Assembly (NCBI GenBank): GCA_029259545.1
Contig: JAPHEE010000004.1
Location: forward strand, 9,656 to 55,461
Direction of reading: 5' to 3'
Origin: Candidatus Alkanophaga volatiphilum
Lineage (GTDB): Archaea; Halobacteriota; Syntropharchaeia; Alkanophagales; B39-G2
DNA: 45,806 nt
The notes under the pieces were generated by a model that saw only the letters and a program-made list of their open reading frames with translations, was not told the DNA's origin and ran no database searches. Below, one piece after another: positions 13,810-23,162 of the stretch; the stretch's first letter is position 1; the number at the start of each line of letters is the position of its first letter. The translations under genes were made by a program, and so were the position numbers.

Positions 13810-16800
13810 ATGAAAGAAAGGCAGCGAGGCGAGGGATCCCCAAGAATTGGTGTTTTCATCTGCCACTGCGGCACGAACATCGCCGGCGTCTTGGACGTAG
13901 AAAACCTGCGTGAGTTCGCCGCCGGGCTTGAAGACGTGGTCGTCGCACGTGACTACCCGTATATGTGCTCGGAGCCGGGTCAGGACCTCATCAAAGAGTG
14001 CATAAGGGAATTCGACCTGAACAGGGTCGTCGTCGCCTCCTGCTCGCCCCGCATGCACGAGCCGACGTTCCGCAGCGTCCTCCAAGAGTGCGGTCTGAAC
14101 CCTTACTTTCTCGAAATGGCGAACATCAGGGAGCACTGCTCTTGGGTCCACGAGGACAAGAAGAAGGCGACCGAGAAGGCTAAGCGGTTGATAGCGGCGG
14201 CGGTTGCGAAGGCAAGACTGCTTGAGCCTTTGGAGCGGAAGCGTGTGCCGGTAACGCCTTCCGCCCTCGTGATCGGCGGCGGCATCGCCGGCATTCAGGC
14301 GGCGCTCGACATAGCGGACGCCGGCTTCAAGGTGTACCTCGTGGAGCGGGAGCCGAGCATCGGCGGGAAGATGGCGATGTTCGACAAAGTTTTCCCGACG
14401 CTGGACTGCGCCGCCTGCATTTTGACGCCGCGGATGGTGGATGTCGCCCGCCATCCGAACATCGAGCTTATTACTTATGCGGAGGTGGAGAGCGTAGAGG
14501 GGCATGTTGGTAATTTTAAGGTTAGGGTGAGGAAGAAGCCACGATATGTGGACGAGACGAAATGCACGGGTTGTGGGGAGTGTGCCAAAGTTTGCCCGGT
14601 GGAAGTGCCAGATGAATTCAACATGGGTTTTGGCACGAGAAAGGCTATATATGTGCCGTTTCCTCAAGCAGTCCCCCTTAAATATACGATAGAAAAGTTG
14701 GACAGTATATCCCCATGTAGGGCGAATTGTCCTGCAGGCTCAAATGTTCAAGGTTATGTGGCGTTGATATCAAAAGGGAAATTCAAAGAGGCTTTGGAGC
14801 TTATTATGGAGAGAAATCCGTTCCCTTCGGTTTGTGGGCGTGTATGTCACCATCCGTGCGAATTTAATTGTAACAGGAAGGAAGTAGACGAACCTATTGC
14901 TATAAGGGCTTTAGAAAGATTTGTTGCGGATTGGGTGAGGGAGAAGGGAGAGGAGAAAATAGAGCCTGTGAAGGCGACGAAAGATAAAAAGGTTGCAATT
15001 ATAGGGGCAGGACCTGCAGGGCTCACTTGTGCGAGGAATCTTCTCATGAAAGGTTATTCTGTGACTGTTTTTGATGAAAATCCCTCCCCTGGAGGGATGA
15101 TGGTCAATTGTATACCCGATTATCGAGTGCCAAGGGAAGTAGTGGAGTATGATGTAGATCGTATTATCCGGTTGGGGGTGGAGTTCCGAGGGGGCGTAAA
15201 AATTGGTAGAGATAAAACGATAGAGGAGTTGAGGAAGGAATATGACGCTATTTTTATAGCTATCGGGGCACAGCGACCACGAGAATTGAGGATAGAAGGT
15301 GTAAATCTAAAAGGAGTTATCTATGGGATACCTTTTTTGAGGAGGGTTAAAGCACAGAGCGAAATAGAGGATTTCGGTGAGAAGATAATCGTCATCGGTG
15401 GGGGTAATGTCGCGATAGATTGTGCTAAATCTGCACTTAGGATTGGGGCTAAAGAAGTGAAGCTTGTTTGTCTTGAAACGAGGGATTTGACCTCAAAGGA
15501 CAGAATGCCTGCGCATGAGTGGGAGATAGAGGAGGCTGAGGAGGAGGGGGTGGTGATACTCCCTTGTTTAGGACCGAAGAGGATAGTGGGCGAGAACGGA
15601 AGGGTTATCGGATTAGAGGCGGTAGAATGTGTTTCAGTTTATGATGATGCGGGCAGATTTGCGCCGAAATTTAATGAGGAGCGAAAAACATTTATCGAAG
15701 GAGATACGGTGATCATTGCTATCGGTCAGGCTGCGGATCTCACAGGGTTTGAAGATGTAGAAATTACGCCTTGGGGGACTATCAAGGTCGATCCGGTTAC
15801 ATTGGAGACGAGCATACCTGGCATTTTCGCAGGAGGTGATGTTGTTAGAGGGCCCGCGTCCGTCATAGAAGCCATAGCTGATGGGAATGAGGCGTCGATC
15901 TCGATAGATAGGTATCTGAGAGGTGAAGACCTCAAAAGGGGAAGGAAGGAAGAAAAGAAAATATCCCCGCTACCGGAGAGGAAAATAGAGAGGAAGCCTC
16001 GACATAAGATACCGAAATTATCGGTTGAAGAGCGTGTAAAGAACTTTAAGGAGATAGAGTTACGTCTCTCTGAAGAGGAGGCGGTGGAGGAAGCGAAAAG
16101 ATGCCTTAATTGCAGTGTTTGTAGCGAGTGTAAGGAGTGTGAGAGGGCGTGCGGGGAACGAAATGCGATAAATCATGAGATGAAGGAGGAGATAATAGAG
16201 CTGAATGTGGGTGCGATAATAGTGGCAACGGGTTATGATTTGTTTGATCCTAAGCTCAAGCCCGAATATGGATATGAAAAATACGATAACGTGATAACGG
16301 GTTTGGAGTTTGAAAGGTTATGTTCGGCAAGTGGTCCCACACAGGGTAAGATAGAGATAAATGGAAAGGAGCCGAGGAGGGTGGTATTTGTACAATGCGT
16401 CGGCTCCCGCGACAAGCAGGTGGGGAACGAGTACTGCTCGCGGGTCTGCTGCATGTACACCGCAAAGCACGCTCACCTCATCAAGGAGAAAATCCCCGAC
16501 GCCGAAATCACCATCTGCTACATGGACGTCCGCGCGTTCGGGAGGGATCATGAAGAGTTTTACGAGCGGGTGCAGCGTGAGGGCGTCACTTACGTTCGTG
16601 GGCATGCCGCCGAGGTTTACAGGAAGAGTCCAGAGGAGGACACGCTCGTCGTCAGAGTAGAAGACACCCTTTCCGGCGTCGTCCGTGAGATCGAGGCGGA
16701 CCTTGTGGTTTTGGCGACGGGGCTCGTGCCGAGCCGTGGGAGCGAGAGGGTGATGGAGCTTTTGAAGATACCCGCCGGCAGAAACCGCTTCCTCCTTGAG

Positions 16801-17238
16801 GCGCACCCGAAGTTGAGACCTGTGGAGACCGTGGTGGATGGCGTGTTCCTTGCGGGCTGCTGCCACTCCCCCAAGGACATTTCGGATACGGTGGCGCACG
16901 CATCGGCGGCGGCGATGAAGGCTGCGGCGCTCCTCTCAAAGGACTATGTGGAGACGGAGCCTGCGGTCGCATTTGTGGATGAGCAGAAGTGTCGTGGCTG
17001 CGGCACGTGCGTCGAGAGCTGCGAGTTCGGCGCCGTAGAGCTTGTGGAACGTAAGAGGGAGACGCCCGCTGGTGTCTTGCTGACGAAGGTTGCGAGCGTG
17101 AGCGAGATACTTTGCAAGGGCTGCGGCGCCTGTGCGGCGGCGTGTCCCGCCGGGGCGATGAACATGCTGCACTTCAAAGACGAACAACTGACGGCGATGA
17201 CCGAAGCCGCTGCCGCAGCGGCGGAGGTGGGAAGATGA
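13810..17238 (+). CDS. HdrA-type flavoprotein with a nested GltD/NfnB-like domain
   Basis: 1142 residues, against about 650 for ordinary HdrA. Order: HdrA N-terminal domain (GVFICHCGTNIAGV; CSPRMHEP), FAD site IGGGIAGIQ near residue 155, ferredoxin-like CTGCGECAKVCP near 251. Right after FPQAVPLKYTI the HdrA sequence is interrupted by a full GltD/NfnB-type domain: SPCRANCPAGSNV with CGRVCHHPCEFNC (N-terminal cluster site), GAGPAGLTC near 397, GGGNVAIDCAKSA near 529 (NAD(P) site) and GIFAGGDVV near 673. HdrA resumes at about 765 with CLNCSVCSECKECERAC, IIVATGYDLFDP and FVQCVGSRD, ending in two 4Fe-4S motifs. It should couple NAD(P)H to an Hdr-type bifurcating complex (inference). The middle is AT-rich, the ends GC-rich. 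Stop overlaps the next ATG. Confidence 0.92.
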   Translation: MKERQRGEGSPRIGVFICHCGTNIAGVLDVENLREFAAGLEDVVVARDYPYMCSEPGQDLIKECIREFDLNRVVVASCSPRMHEPTFRSVLQECGLNPYFLEMANIREHCSWVHEDKKKATEKAKRLIAAAVAKARLLEPLERKRVPVTPSALVIGGGIAGIQAALDIADAGFKVYLVEREPSIGGKMAMFDKVFPTLDCAACILTPRMVDVARHPNIELITYAEVESVEGHVGNFKVRVRKKPRYVDETKCTGCGECAKVCPVEVPDEFNMGFGTRKAIYVPFPQAVPLKYTIEKLDSISPCRANCPAGSNVQGYVALISKGKFKEALELIMERNPFPSVCGRVCHHPCEFNCNRKEVDEPIAIRALERFVADWVREKGEEKIEPVKATKDKKVAIIGAGPAGLTCARNLLMKGYSVTVFDENPSPGGMMVNCIPDYRVPREVVEYDVDRIIRLGVEFRGGVKIGRDKTIEELRKEYDAIFIAIGAQRPRELRIEGVNLKGVIYGIPFLRRVKAQSEIEDFGEKIIVIGGGNVAIDCAKSALRIGAKEVKLVCLETRDLTSKDRMPAHEWEIEEAEEEGVVILPCLGPKRIVGENGRVIGLEAVECVSVYDDAGRFAPKFNEERKTFIEGDTVIIAIGQAADLTGFEDVEITPWGTIKVDPVTLETSIPGIFAGGDVVRGPASVIEAIADGNEASISIDRYLRGEDLKRGRKEEKKISPLPERKIERKPRHKIPKLSVEERVKNFKEIELRLSEEEAVEEAKRCLNCSVCSECKECERACGERNAINHEMKEEIIELNVGAIIVATGYDLFDPKLKPEYGYEKYDNVITGLEFERLCSASGPTQGKIEINGKEPRRVVFVQCVGSRDKQVGNEYCSRVCCMYTAKHAHLIKEKIPDAEITICYMDVRAFGRDHEEFYERVQREGVTYVRGHAAEVYRKSPEEDTLVVRVEDTLSGVVREIEADLVVLATGLVPSRGSERVMELLKIPAGRNRFLLEAHPKLRPVETVVDGVFLAGCCHSPKDISDTVAHASAAAMKAAALLSKDYVETEPAVAFVDEQKCRGCGTCVESCEFGAVELVERKRETPAGVLLTKVASVSEILCKGCGACAAACPAGAMNMLHFKDEQLTAMTEAAAAAAEVGR

Positions 17239-18938
17239 TGGACGATGATAATGGTGCGATGCCTGAAAAGGAGCCTGAGATTCTCGCATTTTGCTGCAAC
17301 TGGTGCGCCTACGCCGGTGCCGACCTCGCAGGCGTGTCCCGTCTGAAATACCCGGAGAACGTCAGAATTATAAGGGTAATGTGCACAGGACGCGTTTCTG
17401 AGGGCTTGATCATGCGGGCGTTCGAGAGCGGCTTTGAGGGAGTGCTTGTCGCTGGCTGCCACCTCGGCGAATGCCATTACATCAATGGGAACGAGAAAGC
17501 AATACGCAGGGTCGAGAAGCTGCAGAGGCTTCTTGAATTACTTGGGCTCGGAGACGGGCGGCTGAGGTTCGAGGAGATTTCTGCGTCGGAGGGTGGGAAG
17601 TTTGCGGAGGTTGTGAGGCGGTTCGTTGATGATTTAAAGGGGATGCCGCCGGTCACCTGCGTCTTCTGCGGCGGCGAGGCGGCGGAGACGGACGTGAAGG
17701 CAGAAATCGAGAAGATAGTTGAGGAGACGAAAGCGTTTTACTGCGTGGAGTGCGGGAAGTGCACGGCGTCATGTCCAATATCAAGGTTCTTAGAGGACTA
17801 CTCACCAAGAGCGAACGTCGAGCGTGCGGTTTTCGGGCTGAGCGAAGAGGCGCTCTCCGATGTCAATATCTGGCAGTGTTTAACGTGCGGGCTTTGCGAG
17901 ATGCGGTGTCCGGCGGGTGTTGACTACGTGCGGTTTATAAGGGAGATGCGGCAGCTGGCGAGCGTCGCCGCTCAGAACAGGTGTCCATGCGCGCACGGCG
18001 GCGTCCTTCACAGCATGATGCGGCTCATGGCTTACGAGGACGTTACGCCGAGGAAGTTTGACATTTTCGACGGGCTTAAAGTTTCGAGGCGTGGCGAGCT
18101 CATGTATTTCGTGGGGTGCCTGCCGTTTTTCGACGTGATTCTGGACGAGGCGTCGCCGGGCGGCGTGGAGATTGCGAGGAGCGCCGTCTATATTATGAAC
18201 AGACTGGGGATAAGCCCCGTGATCTTGGAGGGCGAGCTCTGCTGTGGGCATGACTTGCTGTGGACTGGCGATGTCGAAGCTTTCCAGAGACTTGCTGCGA
18301 GGAACGTCGCCGCCATGGAGGAGGCGGGCGTCAGGAAGGTGATCTTCTCGTGTGCGGAGTGCTACCGGACGTTCAAGAAGGATTATCCGGAGCTTCTGGG
18401 CGATTTGGACTTCGAACTGATGCACATTTCCGAGTTTTTGAGCGAGGAGTTGGAGAAAAGAGGCGTTGAGCTTTCGCTCGAGGGCGTTGCGGCGGCGGCA
18501 GCAGGGGCAGCTTCGGCGACGGCAGCAGCGGCGGCAGAGGAAGCAGCGGCGGGGCGGGAGACTACGGAGCTGAGGGTCATATATCACGATCCGTGCAGGC
18601 TGGGCAGGCACCTCGGCGTCTACGACGCTCCTCGTCGTGTGCTTTCGAGGATAAAGGGCGTGCGGCTCGTGGAGTTCGAGGATTCGAAGGAGAGCGCGCA
18701 GTGCTGCGGGACGAGTGCGTGGGCGAGCTGCGACTTCGTCTCCGAGGAGCTCAGAATACGCCGCCTCAGGGAAGCCCGTGACAAGGCTTCGATCCTCGTG
18801 ACGGCGTGCCCGAAGTGCAAGACGCACTTCCGGTGCACGCAGAATCGTAAGGATCTGCCTGTGAAGCCGGAGGAAATAAACGTGGAGGTCAAAGATTTTG
18901 CGGAGGTCGTGGCGGCGGCGTTGCGCGGCTCGGATTGA
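17235..18938 (+). CDS. MvhD-HdrC-HdrB fusion (MvhD plus HdrD-like protein)
   Basis: 567 residues from the ATG at 17235, which overlaps the HdrA stop (ATGA) and has GGAGGTGG before it. Domain order: MvhD-like (FCCNWCAYAGADLAG, MCTGRV, GCHLGECHYINGN; residues about 15-140), an HdrC-like pair of 4Fe-4S sites (CVECGKCTASCP and CLTCGLCEMRCP), then two CCG domains of HdrB type (VGCLPFF, ELCCGHD, CAECYRTF; and DPCRLGR, QCCGTSAW, CPKCKTHF). An alanine-rich linker of about 25 residues separates the CCG domains. MvhD normally hands electrons from a hydrogenase or formate dehydrogenase to HdrA; fused here it would carry them directly to an HdrCB module. Disulfide substrate unknown. Confidence 0.92.
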   Translation: MMDDDNGAMPEKEPEILAFCCNWCAYAGADLAGVSRLKYPENVRIIRVMCTGRVSEGLIMRAFESGFEGVLVAGCHLGECHYINGNEKAIRRVEKLQRLLELLGLGDGRLRFEEISASEGGKFAEVVRRFVDDLKGMPPVTCVFCGGEAAETDVKAEIEKIVEETKAFYCVECGKCTASCPISRFLEDYSPRANVERAVFGLSEEALSDVNIWQCLTCGLCEMRCPAGVDYVRFIREMRQLASVAAQNRCPCAHGGVLHSMMRLMAYEDVTPRKFDIFDGLKVSRRGELMYFVGCLPFFDVILDEASPGGVEIARSAVYIMNRLGISPVILEGELCCGHDLLWTGDVEAFQRLAARNVAAMEEAGVRKVIFSCAECYRTFKKDYPELLGDLDFELMHISEFLSEELEKRGVELSLEGVAAAAAGAASATAAAAAEEAAAGRETTELRVIYHDPCRLGRHLGVYDAPRRVLSRIKGVRLVEFEDSKESAQCCGTSAWASCDFVSEELRIRRLREARDKASILVTACPKCKTHFRCTQNRKDLPVKPEEINVEVKDFAEVVAAALRGSD

Positions 18939-19364
18939 GGGTTGAGGACGGCGGCGCAGAACGCTACGAGAGCCGCCGGTATGGACGATCGGGCGGCGGA
19001 GAAATGCACTTTCGGAGGCGGGGGCGGCGGCTCGCACGTCGTTGCGGGACGAAAGCAAAGATTGCGGCTCGCAGAGCGGCGAAGGCGGGAGACCGGCGGG
19101 GTCTGATGTCGATGCCTTCCGCTCACGGGCGACCCTGCACGACAGTACGATGGTACAACGGAGCCATTCCGCCGGAGAAAATGATCAGCTGGCAAAAGGA
19201 TACAACGATGCGAACTGGCGGGTTTAATATCGTTGAGCGACCATGTTTCTTAGTCGGGGCGACCCGCCAAGGAGGCTTCCGCCGGGAGCCGTGGGGGTTG
19301 GGGGGCGTGCTACACGCTCCTCGTCGGGTCGGCTCGCCGATAATCGAAGCCACGGGGTGTCCGG
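18939..19364. other. Leader region of the double-HdrA gene with a transposon-end-like remnant
   Basis: No gene seen in 426 bp. On the minus strand at about 19260-19310 the sequence CACGCCCCCCAACCCCCACGG and GGCGGAAGCCTCC...GGGTCGCC aligns with the remnant at 12.93-13.0 kb and has the AAGCC...GGGTC form of IS605-type right ends. On the plus strand GGGTTTAATATCG near 19221 is a possible TATA element for the following hdrA gene, giving a leader of about 115 nt. Confidence 0.4.
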
Positions 19365-22300
19365 ATGACCAGTGGGGTCATAGGGGCGGTCGCAGTCGTC
19401 GGCGGCGGCATCGCTGGCATACAGGCGGCGCTCGACCTCGCAGAGCAGGGTTTCAAGGTTTACCTGTTGGAGGAGAAGCCTTCGATCGGCGGGCACATGG
19501 CGCAGCTGGACAAGACGTTCCCAACACTCGACTGCTCGATCTGCATCGAAGCTCCGAAGATGGTGGAGGCGGCACGCCACCCGAACATCGAGATTCTGAC
19601 GGGCTGCGAGGTGCTCTCGCTGGAGGGCGTCCCCGGAAACTTCAAGCTCAGGGTGCGGAAGCGGGCACGCTTCGTCGTTGAGGACAAATGTAGGGGCTGC
19701 GGGAGCTGTGCCGAAGCCTGCAGGATGCGCTCTAAGCTCCCTAACGAGTTTGATGAGGGGCGGAGCAAGCGCTCTGCCATCTACCTTTACTTTGCACAAG
19801 CGGTGCCGATGGTCGCCTCCGTAGACCCGAACGCCTGCCTTTACGTCCGCAAGGGCGTGTGCGGCAAGGTCACGAGGCGTTACTTGAAGAGGTTTTGGGA
19901 GTTGAGAGGCGTAAAGCTCGACGTTGACGAGCGGGAGGCGCTGCCCGCCTGCGAGGCGGCGTGCGAGGCGGACGCCATCGACTTTTCGCAGAAGGACGAA
20001 ATCTTGGAGCTGGACGTCGGCGCCGTAATTTTGGCGACGGGCTACGAGCTTTTCGACCCCTCGCCGCTCTCGGAGTACGGCTACGGTAGGTATGCGAACG
20101 TCGTGACCGCCATGGAGTTCGAGCGGATGATATGCGCCTCGGGACCGTTCGCAGGGCACCTCGTCAGACCCTCCGACGGGAAGGAGCCGAGGAGCGTCGC
20201 TTTCATTCAGTGCGTCGGCTCTCGGGATGTGAGGCACGCACGGTACTGCTCGGCGGTCTGCTGCATGTTTGCGGTGAAGGAGGCGATCCTCCTGAAGGAA
20301 CATTACCCTGACGCCGAAGTTCACATTTTGTACGTTGACCTGCGGGCGTTCGGGAAGGGTTTCGAGGAGTTCGTGCGGCGTGCCGCCGACGACTACGGGA
20401 TAAACTTCACACGAGCACGCCCCGGCGAGCTTGAAGAGGACGCCGACCGCAATATTATCATCTGGTACGAGGATACGGCAAAAGGCGAGCTCCGGCGGCT
20501 GAAAGTGGATCTGGTGGTGCTGTGCACGGCGCTGCTCCCCCGCCCCGTGAAGCTCGGCATCGAAACCGACGAGGATGGCTTCATACGCACGTCGCCGCTC
20601 TCGCCGGTCGAAACTTCCGCCGAGGGCGTCTACGCATGCGGCTTCGCCACGGGTCCGAAGGACATACCGGAGAGCGTCGCCCAGGCGTCGGCAGCGGCGG
20701 CGAGGGCTGCGGCGCTGCTCAGTGCGGCGAGGGGCACGCTCGTCACCGAGAGGGAGCTGCCGCCGGAGATCGACGTTTCGAAGGAGCCGCCGAGGGTCGG
20801 CGTCTTCATCTGCCACTGCGGCACGAACATCGCTGGCGTCTTGGATGTAAAGGCGCTTGAAGAATACGCCAAAAAGCTGCCAGATGTGGTATTTACGAAC
20901 GTGAGCGTTTATACGTGCTCGCATGAAACGAATGAACTCATCAAGAAGGCAATAAAAGAGCACAATTTAAACAGGATTGTAGTGGCAGCATGCACGCCGA
21001 GGACGCACGAGCCACTCTTCCAGAACACGCTCAGGGAAGCCGGCTTGAACCCGTACCTCTTCGAGTTCGTGAACATCCGGGAGCAGTGTTCGTGGACGCA
21101 TGCGAAGACGCCCGCCGAAGCCACCGAAAAGGCTAAGGACCTGATAAGAATGGGGGTGGCGAAGGCGAGACTCCTGAAGCCGTTGAAGCGGGGAAGGGTT
21201 CCGGTGACGCCCTCCGCATTGGTCATCGGCGGCGGCGTCGCCGGGATGACGGCAGCGCTCGACATCGCAGAACAGGGCTTCAAAGTTTTCTTGGTGGAGA
21301 GAGAAGGCGAGCTCGGAGGCATGCTCCGCCGGATTTCCGAGCTTCACGACGGCACGAAGCCCTCTGCGGTATTGGACGAGCTGGTGCGGAGGGTGGAGGC
21401 GCACGAGCGTATAGAGGTGCTAAAGGGCGCCGAGGTCGAAAGCGTGCGGGGCTTCGTCGGGAACTTCGAGGTCGGCGTGCGTGTCGGCTCGCAGCCGCAG
21501 GAGCGCCGTGATCTGAAGGTCGGAGCTATTATCATCGCAACAGGCGCTGAGCCTCTCGAGGCGCATGGCTATTACTGCTACGGCGATGACAAACGGGTAA
21601 TGACGCAGCTCGAGTTTGAAAAAATCCTGGCTGACGCCGAGCGTGGGGCGGGGGCTGCGAGGCTTGAGCTTAGGGGCAAGACGGTCGTGATGATACAGTG
21701 CGTTGGTGCTCGCAACGACGAGCGCCCGTACTGCGGGCGGATTTGCTGCGTCGTCGCCGTGAAGAACGCAATCCGTGCGAGGCGGCTCGGCGCAAAGGTC
21801 TACGTGCTTTACAAGGACGTGAGGACGTATGGAAGGCTTGAGAGCCTCTACCTGAGGGCGAAGGAGCTTGGTGTTGTTTTCATAAGATGCGAGGGCGAGC
21901 CGACCTTCGAAGGCGGCGTCCTGAAGGGATATAATGCGTTGCTCCGCCGAGACTTCGAGCTCAAGCCCGATGTTCTCGTGCTGAGCACGCCGCTCGTGCC
22001 GCATGCGACAAATGAGAAACTTTCCGAGATGTTAAAAGTTCCGTTGGACAACAACGGCTTCTTCCTCGAGGCGCACGTGAAGTTGCGACCCGTGGACTTC
22101 GCAACGGACGGCATCTTCCTCTGCGGCACTGCTCACTTCCCGAAGCTCGTCGAGGAGTGCATTTCGCAGGCGTCGGCGGCAGCCGCCCGTGCATGCATGA
22201 TATTGTCCAAGGAAAGTATTGAGACTGAAGGCATCGTCGCAAGGGTAGATGCTTCGAAGTGCGTCGGTTGTGGTCTTTGCGTCGATGCGTGCGCGTACGG

Positions 22301-22460
22301 GGCGCTCTCGCTCGAGGGCGGTCGCGCGAGGCTCGTCGAGGCGTTGTGCAAGGGCTGCGGCACGTGCGTGGCGGCGTGCCCCACCGGCGCCCTTGAGCAG
22401 GGGCACTTTGAAAATGCAGAGATTACGTCGCAGATAAAAGGCTTGTTCGAACTGCAATAA
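19365..22460 (+). CDS. Double HdrA (QmoA/QmoB-like tandem flavoprotein)
   Basis: 1031 residues made of two HdrA units. Unit 1 (about 1-470) lacks the N-terminal HdrA domain and starts at the FAD site (VVGGGIAGIQAALDLAEQG), then CRGCGSCAEACRM, FAQAVPMVASVD, a CEAACEADAID site, ILATGYELFDP and FIQCVGSRD. Unit 2 (about 475-1031) has the N-terminal domain (GVFICHCGTNIAGVLDV, CTPRTHEP), FAD site IGGGVAGMTAALD, MIQCVGARND and two C-terminal ferredoxin sites (CVGCGLCVDACA, CKGCGTCVAACP). This mirrors QmoA plus QmoB or an HdrA homodimer made covalent. It probably supplies bifurcating flavins to the Hdr proteins nearby; the start is the ATG 11 nt after GGGGTG. Confidence 0.92.
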   Translation: MTSGVIGAVAVVGGGIAGIQAALDLAEQGFKVYLLEEKPSIGGHMAQLDKTFPTLDCSICIEAPKMVEAARHPNIEILTGCEVLSLEGVPGNFKLRVRKRARFVVEDKCRGCGSCAEACRMRSKLPNEFDEGRSKRSAIYLYFAQAVPMVASVDPNACLYVRKGVCGKVTRRYLKRFWELRGVKLDVDEREALPACEAACEADAIDFSQKDEILELDVGAVILATGYELFDPSPLSEYGYGRYANVVTAMEFERMICASGPFAGHLVRPSDGKEPRSVAFIQCVGSRDVRHARYCSAVCCMFAVKEAILLKEHYPDAEVHILYVDLRAFGKGFEEFVRRAADDYGINFTRARPGELEEDADRNIIIWYEDTAKGELRRLKVDLVVLCTALLPRPVKLGIETDEDGFIRTSPLSPVETSAEGVYACGFATGPKDIPESVAQASAAAARAAALLSAARGTLVTERELPPEIDVSKEPPRVGVFICHCGTNIAGVLDVKALEEYAKKLPDVVFTNVSVYTCSHETNELIKKAIKEHNLNRIVVAACTPRTHEPLFQNTLREAGLNPYLFEFVNIREQCSWTHAKTPAEATEKAKDLIRMGVAKARLLKPLKRGRVPVTPSALVIGGGVAGMTAALDIAEQGFKVFLVEREGELGGMLRRISELHDGTKPSAVLDELVRRVEAHERIEVLKGAEVESVRGFVGNFEVGVRVGSQPQERRDLKVGAIIIATGAEPLEAHGYYCYGDDKRVMTQLEFEKILADAERGAGAARLELRGKTVVMIQCVGARNDERPYCGRICCVVAVKNAIRARRLGAKVYVLYKDVRTYGRLESLYLRAKELGVVFIRCEGEPTFEGGVLKGYNALLRRDFELKPDVLVLSTPLVPHATNEKLSEMLKVPLDNNGFFLEAHVKLRPVDFATDGIFLCGTAHFPKLVEECISQASAAAARACMILSKESIETEGIVARVDASKCVGCGLCVDACAYGALSLEGGRARLVEALCKGCGTCVAACPTGALEQGHFENAEITSQIKGLFELQ

Positions 22461-22469
22461 ATCCTAATT

Positions 22470-23121
22470 GTGCGTGAGCACCGTCCGAGAGATGAGCAGG
22501 CAGAAGGAGTCTGGAAGAGAGGGGGTATAATACACGGTCCGCAACTGGAGGACAAGAGGGCATTTATAAAGGAGCACATAGGTAGAGGGAAGAAAGTACT
22601 GGATGTAGGTTGGGGTGATGGTTATGTATCCTTCGTCTTGGTGGGTGACAATGAGGTATTTGGATTAGACATATCAGAATCAGCAGTAAAAGAGGCTAAG
22701 AAGAAAGGTATTAAAGCATTTGTCTCAAACTTGGATGGCACACCCTTCCCGGATAAGAGTTTTGATGCAGTCTTAGCACTTGACATATTAGAACACCTTT
22801 TTGACCCTGTTTTCATATTAAGGGAAGTGAAGCGGGTGTTAATGATGGTATACTATTAGTTTCTGTCCCTAACGCCGCTAACATCTACAGCGGGATGGTC
22901 TTCCTCTTCACCGGCGAGCTAATAGATGCAGCGGGAATAAGCGAGAAAACGACATTCCGTCCTTACCTCCAGCCTTACTTCGTCAACCACCCATATACCA
23001 AATTTAATTGGCTGTTAAGAGCAGCTCACTTGCTAAAACCCCCAGAAGTATCCCCTTCCTTGTTTTCGACCTAGTTTTTGTTATGCGCAAAGAAATATTC
23101 TTAAGGTGTATTCCTGCTTAA
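22470..23121 (+). pseudogene. Class I SAM-dependent methyltransferase, frameshifted
   Basis: The first 129 codons (GTG start at 22470) give a Methyltransf_11-type fold: KKVLDVGWGDGYVS (motif I, with Trp where Cys is common), VFGLDISESAVKEAKKKG, FPDKSFDAVLALDILEHL and REVKRVL. The frame is then lost at about 22840-22850; the next frame continues as GILLVSVPNAANIYSG and a FTGELIDAAGISE segment, the usual continuation. A second change near 23060 gives LVFDLVFVMRKE, a plausible natural end. Two frameshifts in a short gene mean decay or sequence error. Codon use is AT-richer than the hdr genes before it. Substrate unknown. Confidence 0.75.
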
Positions 23122-23162
23122 CCCTTAAAGTGAGAGTGCTCCAAAATACTCTAGGGGGTTTT

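Noticed and set aside
16652-16972. Minus-strand frames inside the hdrA genes
   Set aside because: Cysteine cluster and FAD motifs show the plus strand is coding; the opposite frames are composition artefacts.
18939-19240. tRNA gene or small gene in the leader of the double HdrA
   Set aside because: No TPsiC-like arm with matching acceptor stem and no frame with start signals was seen.
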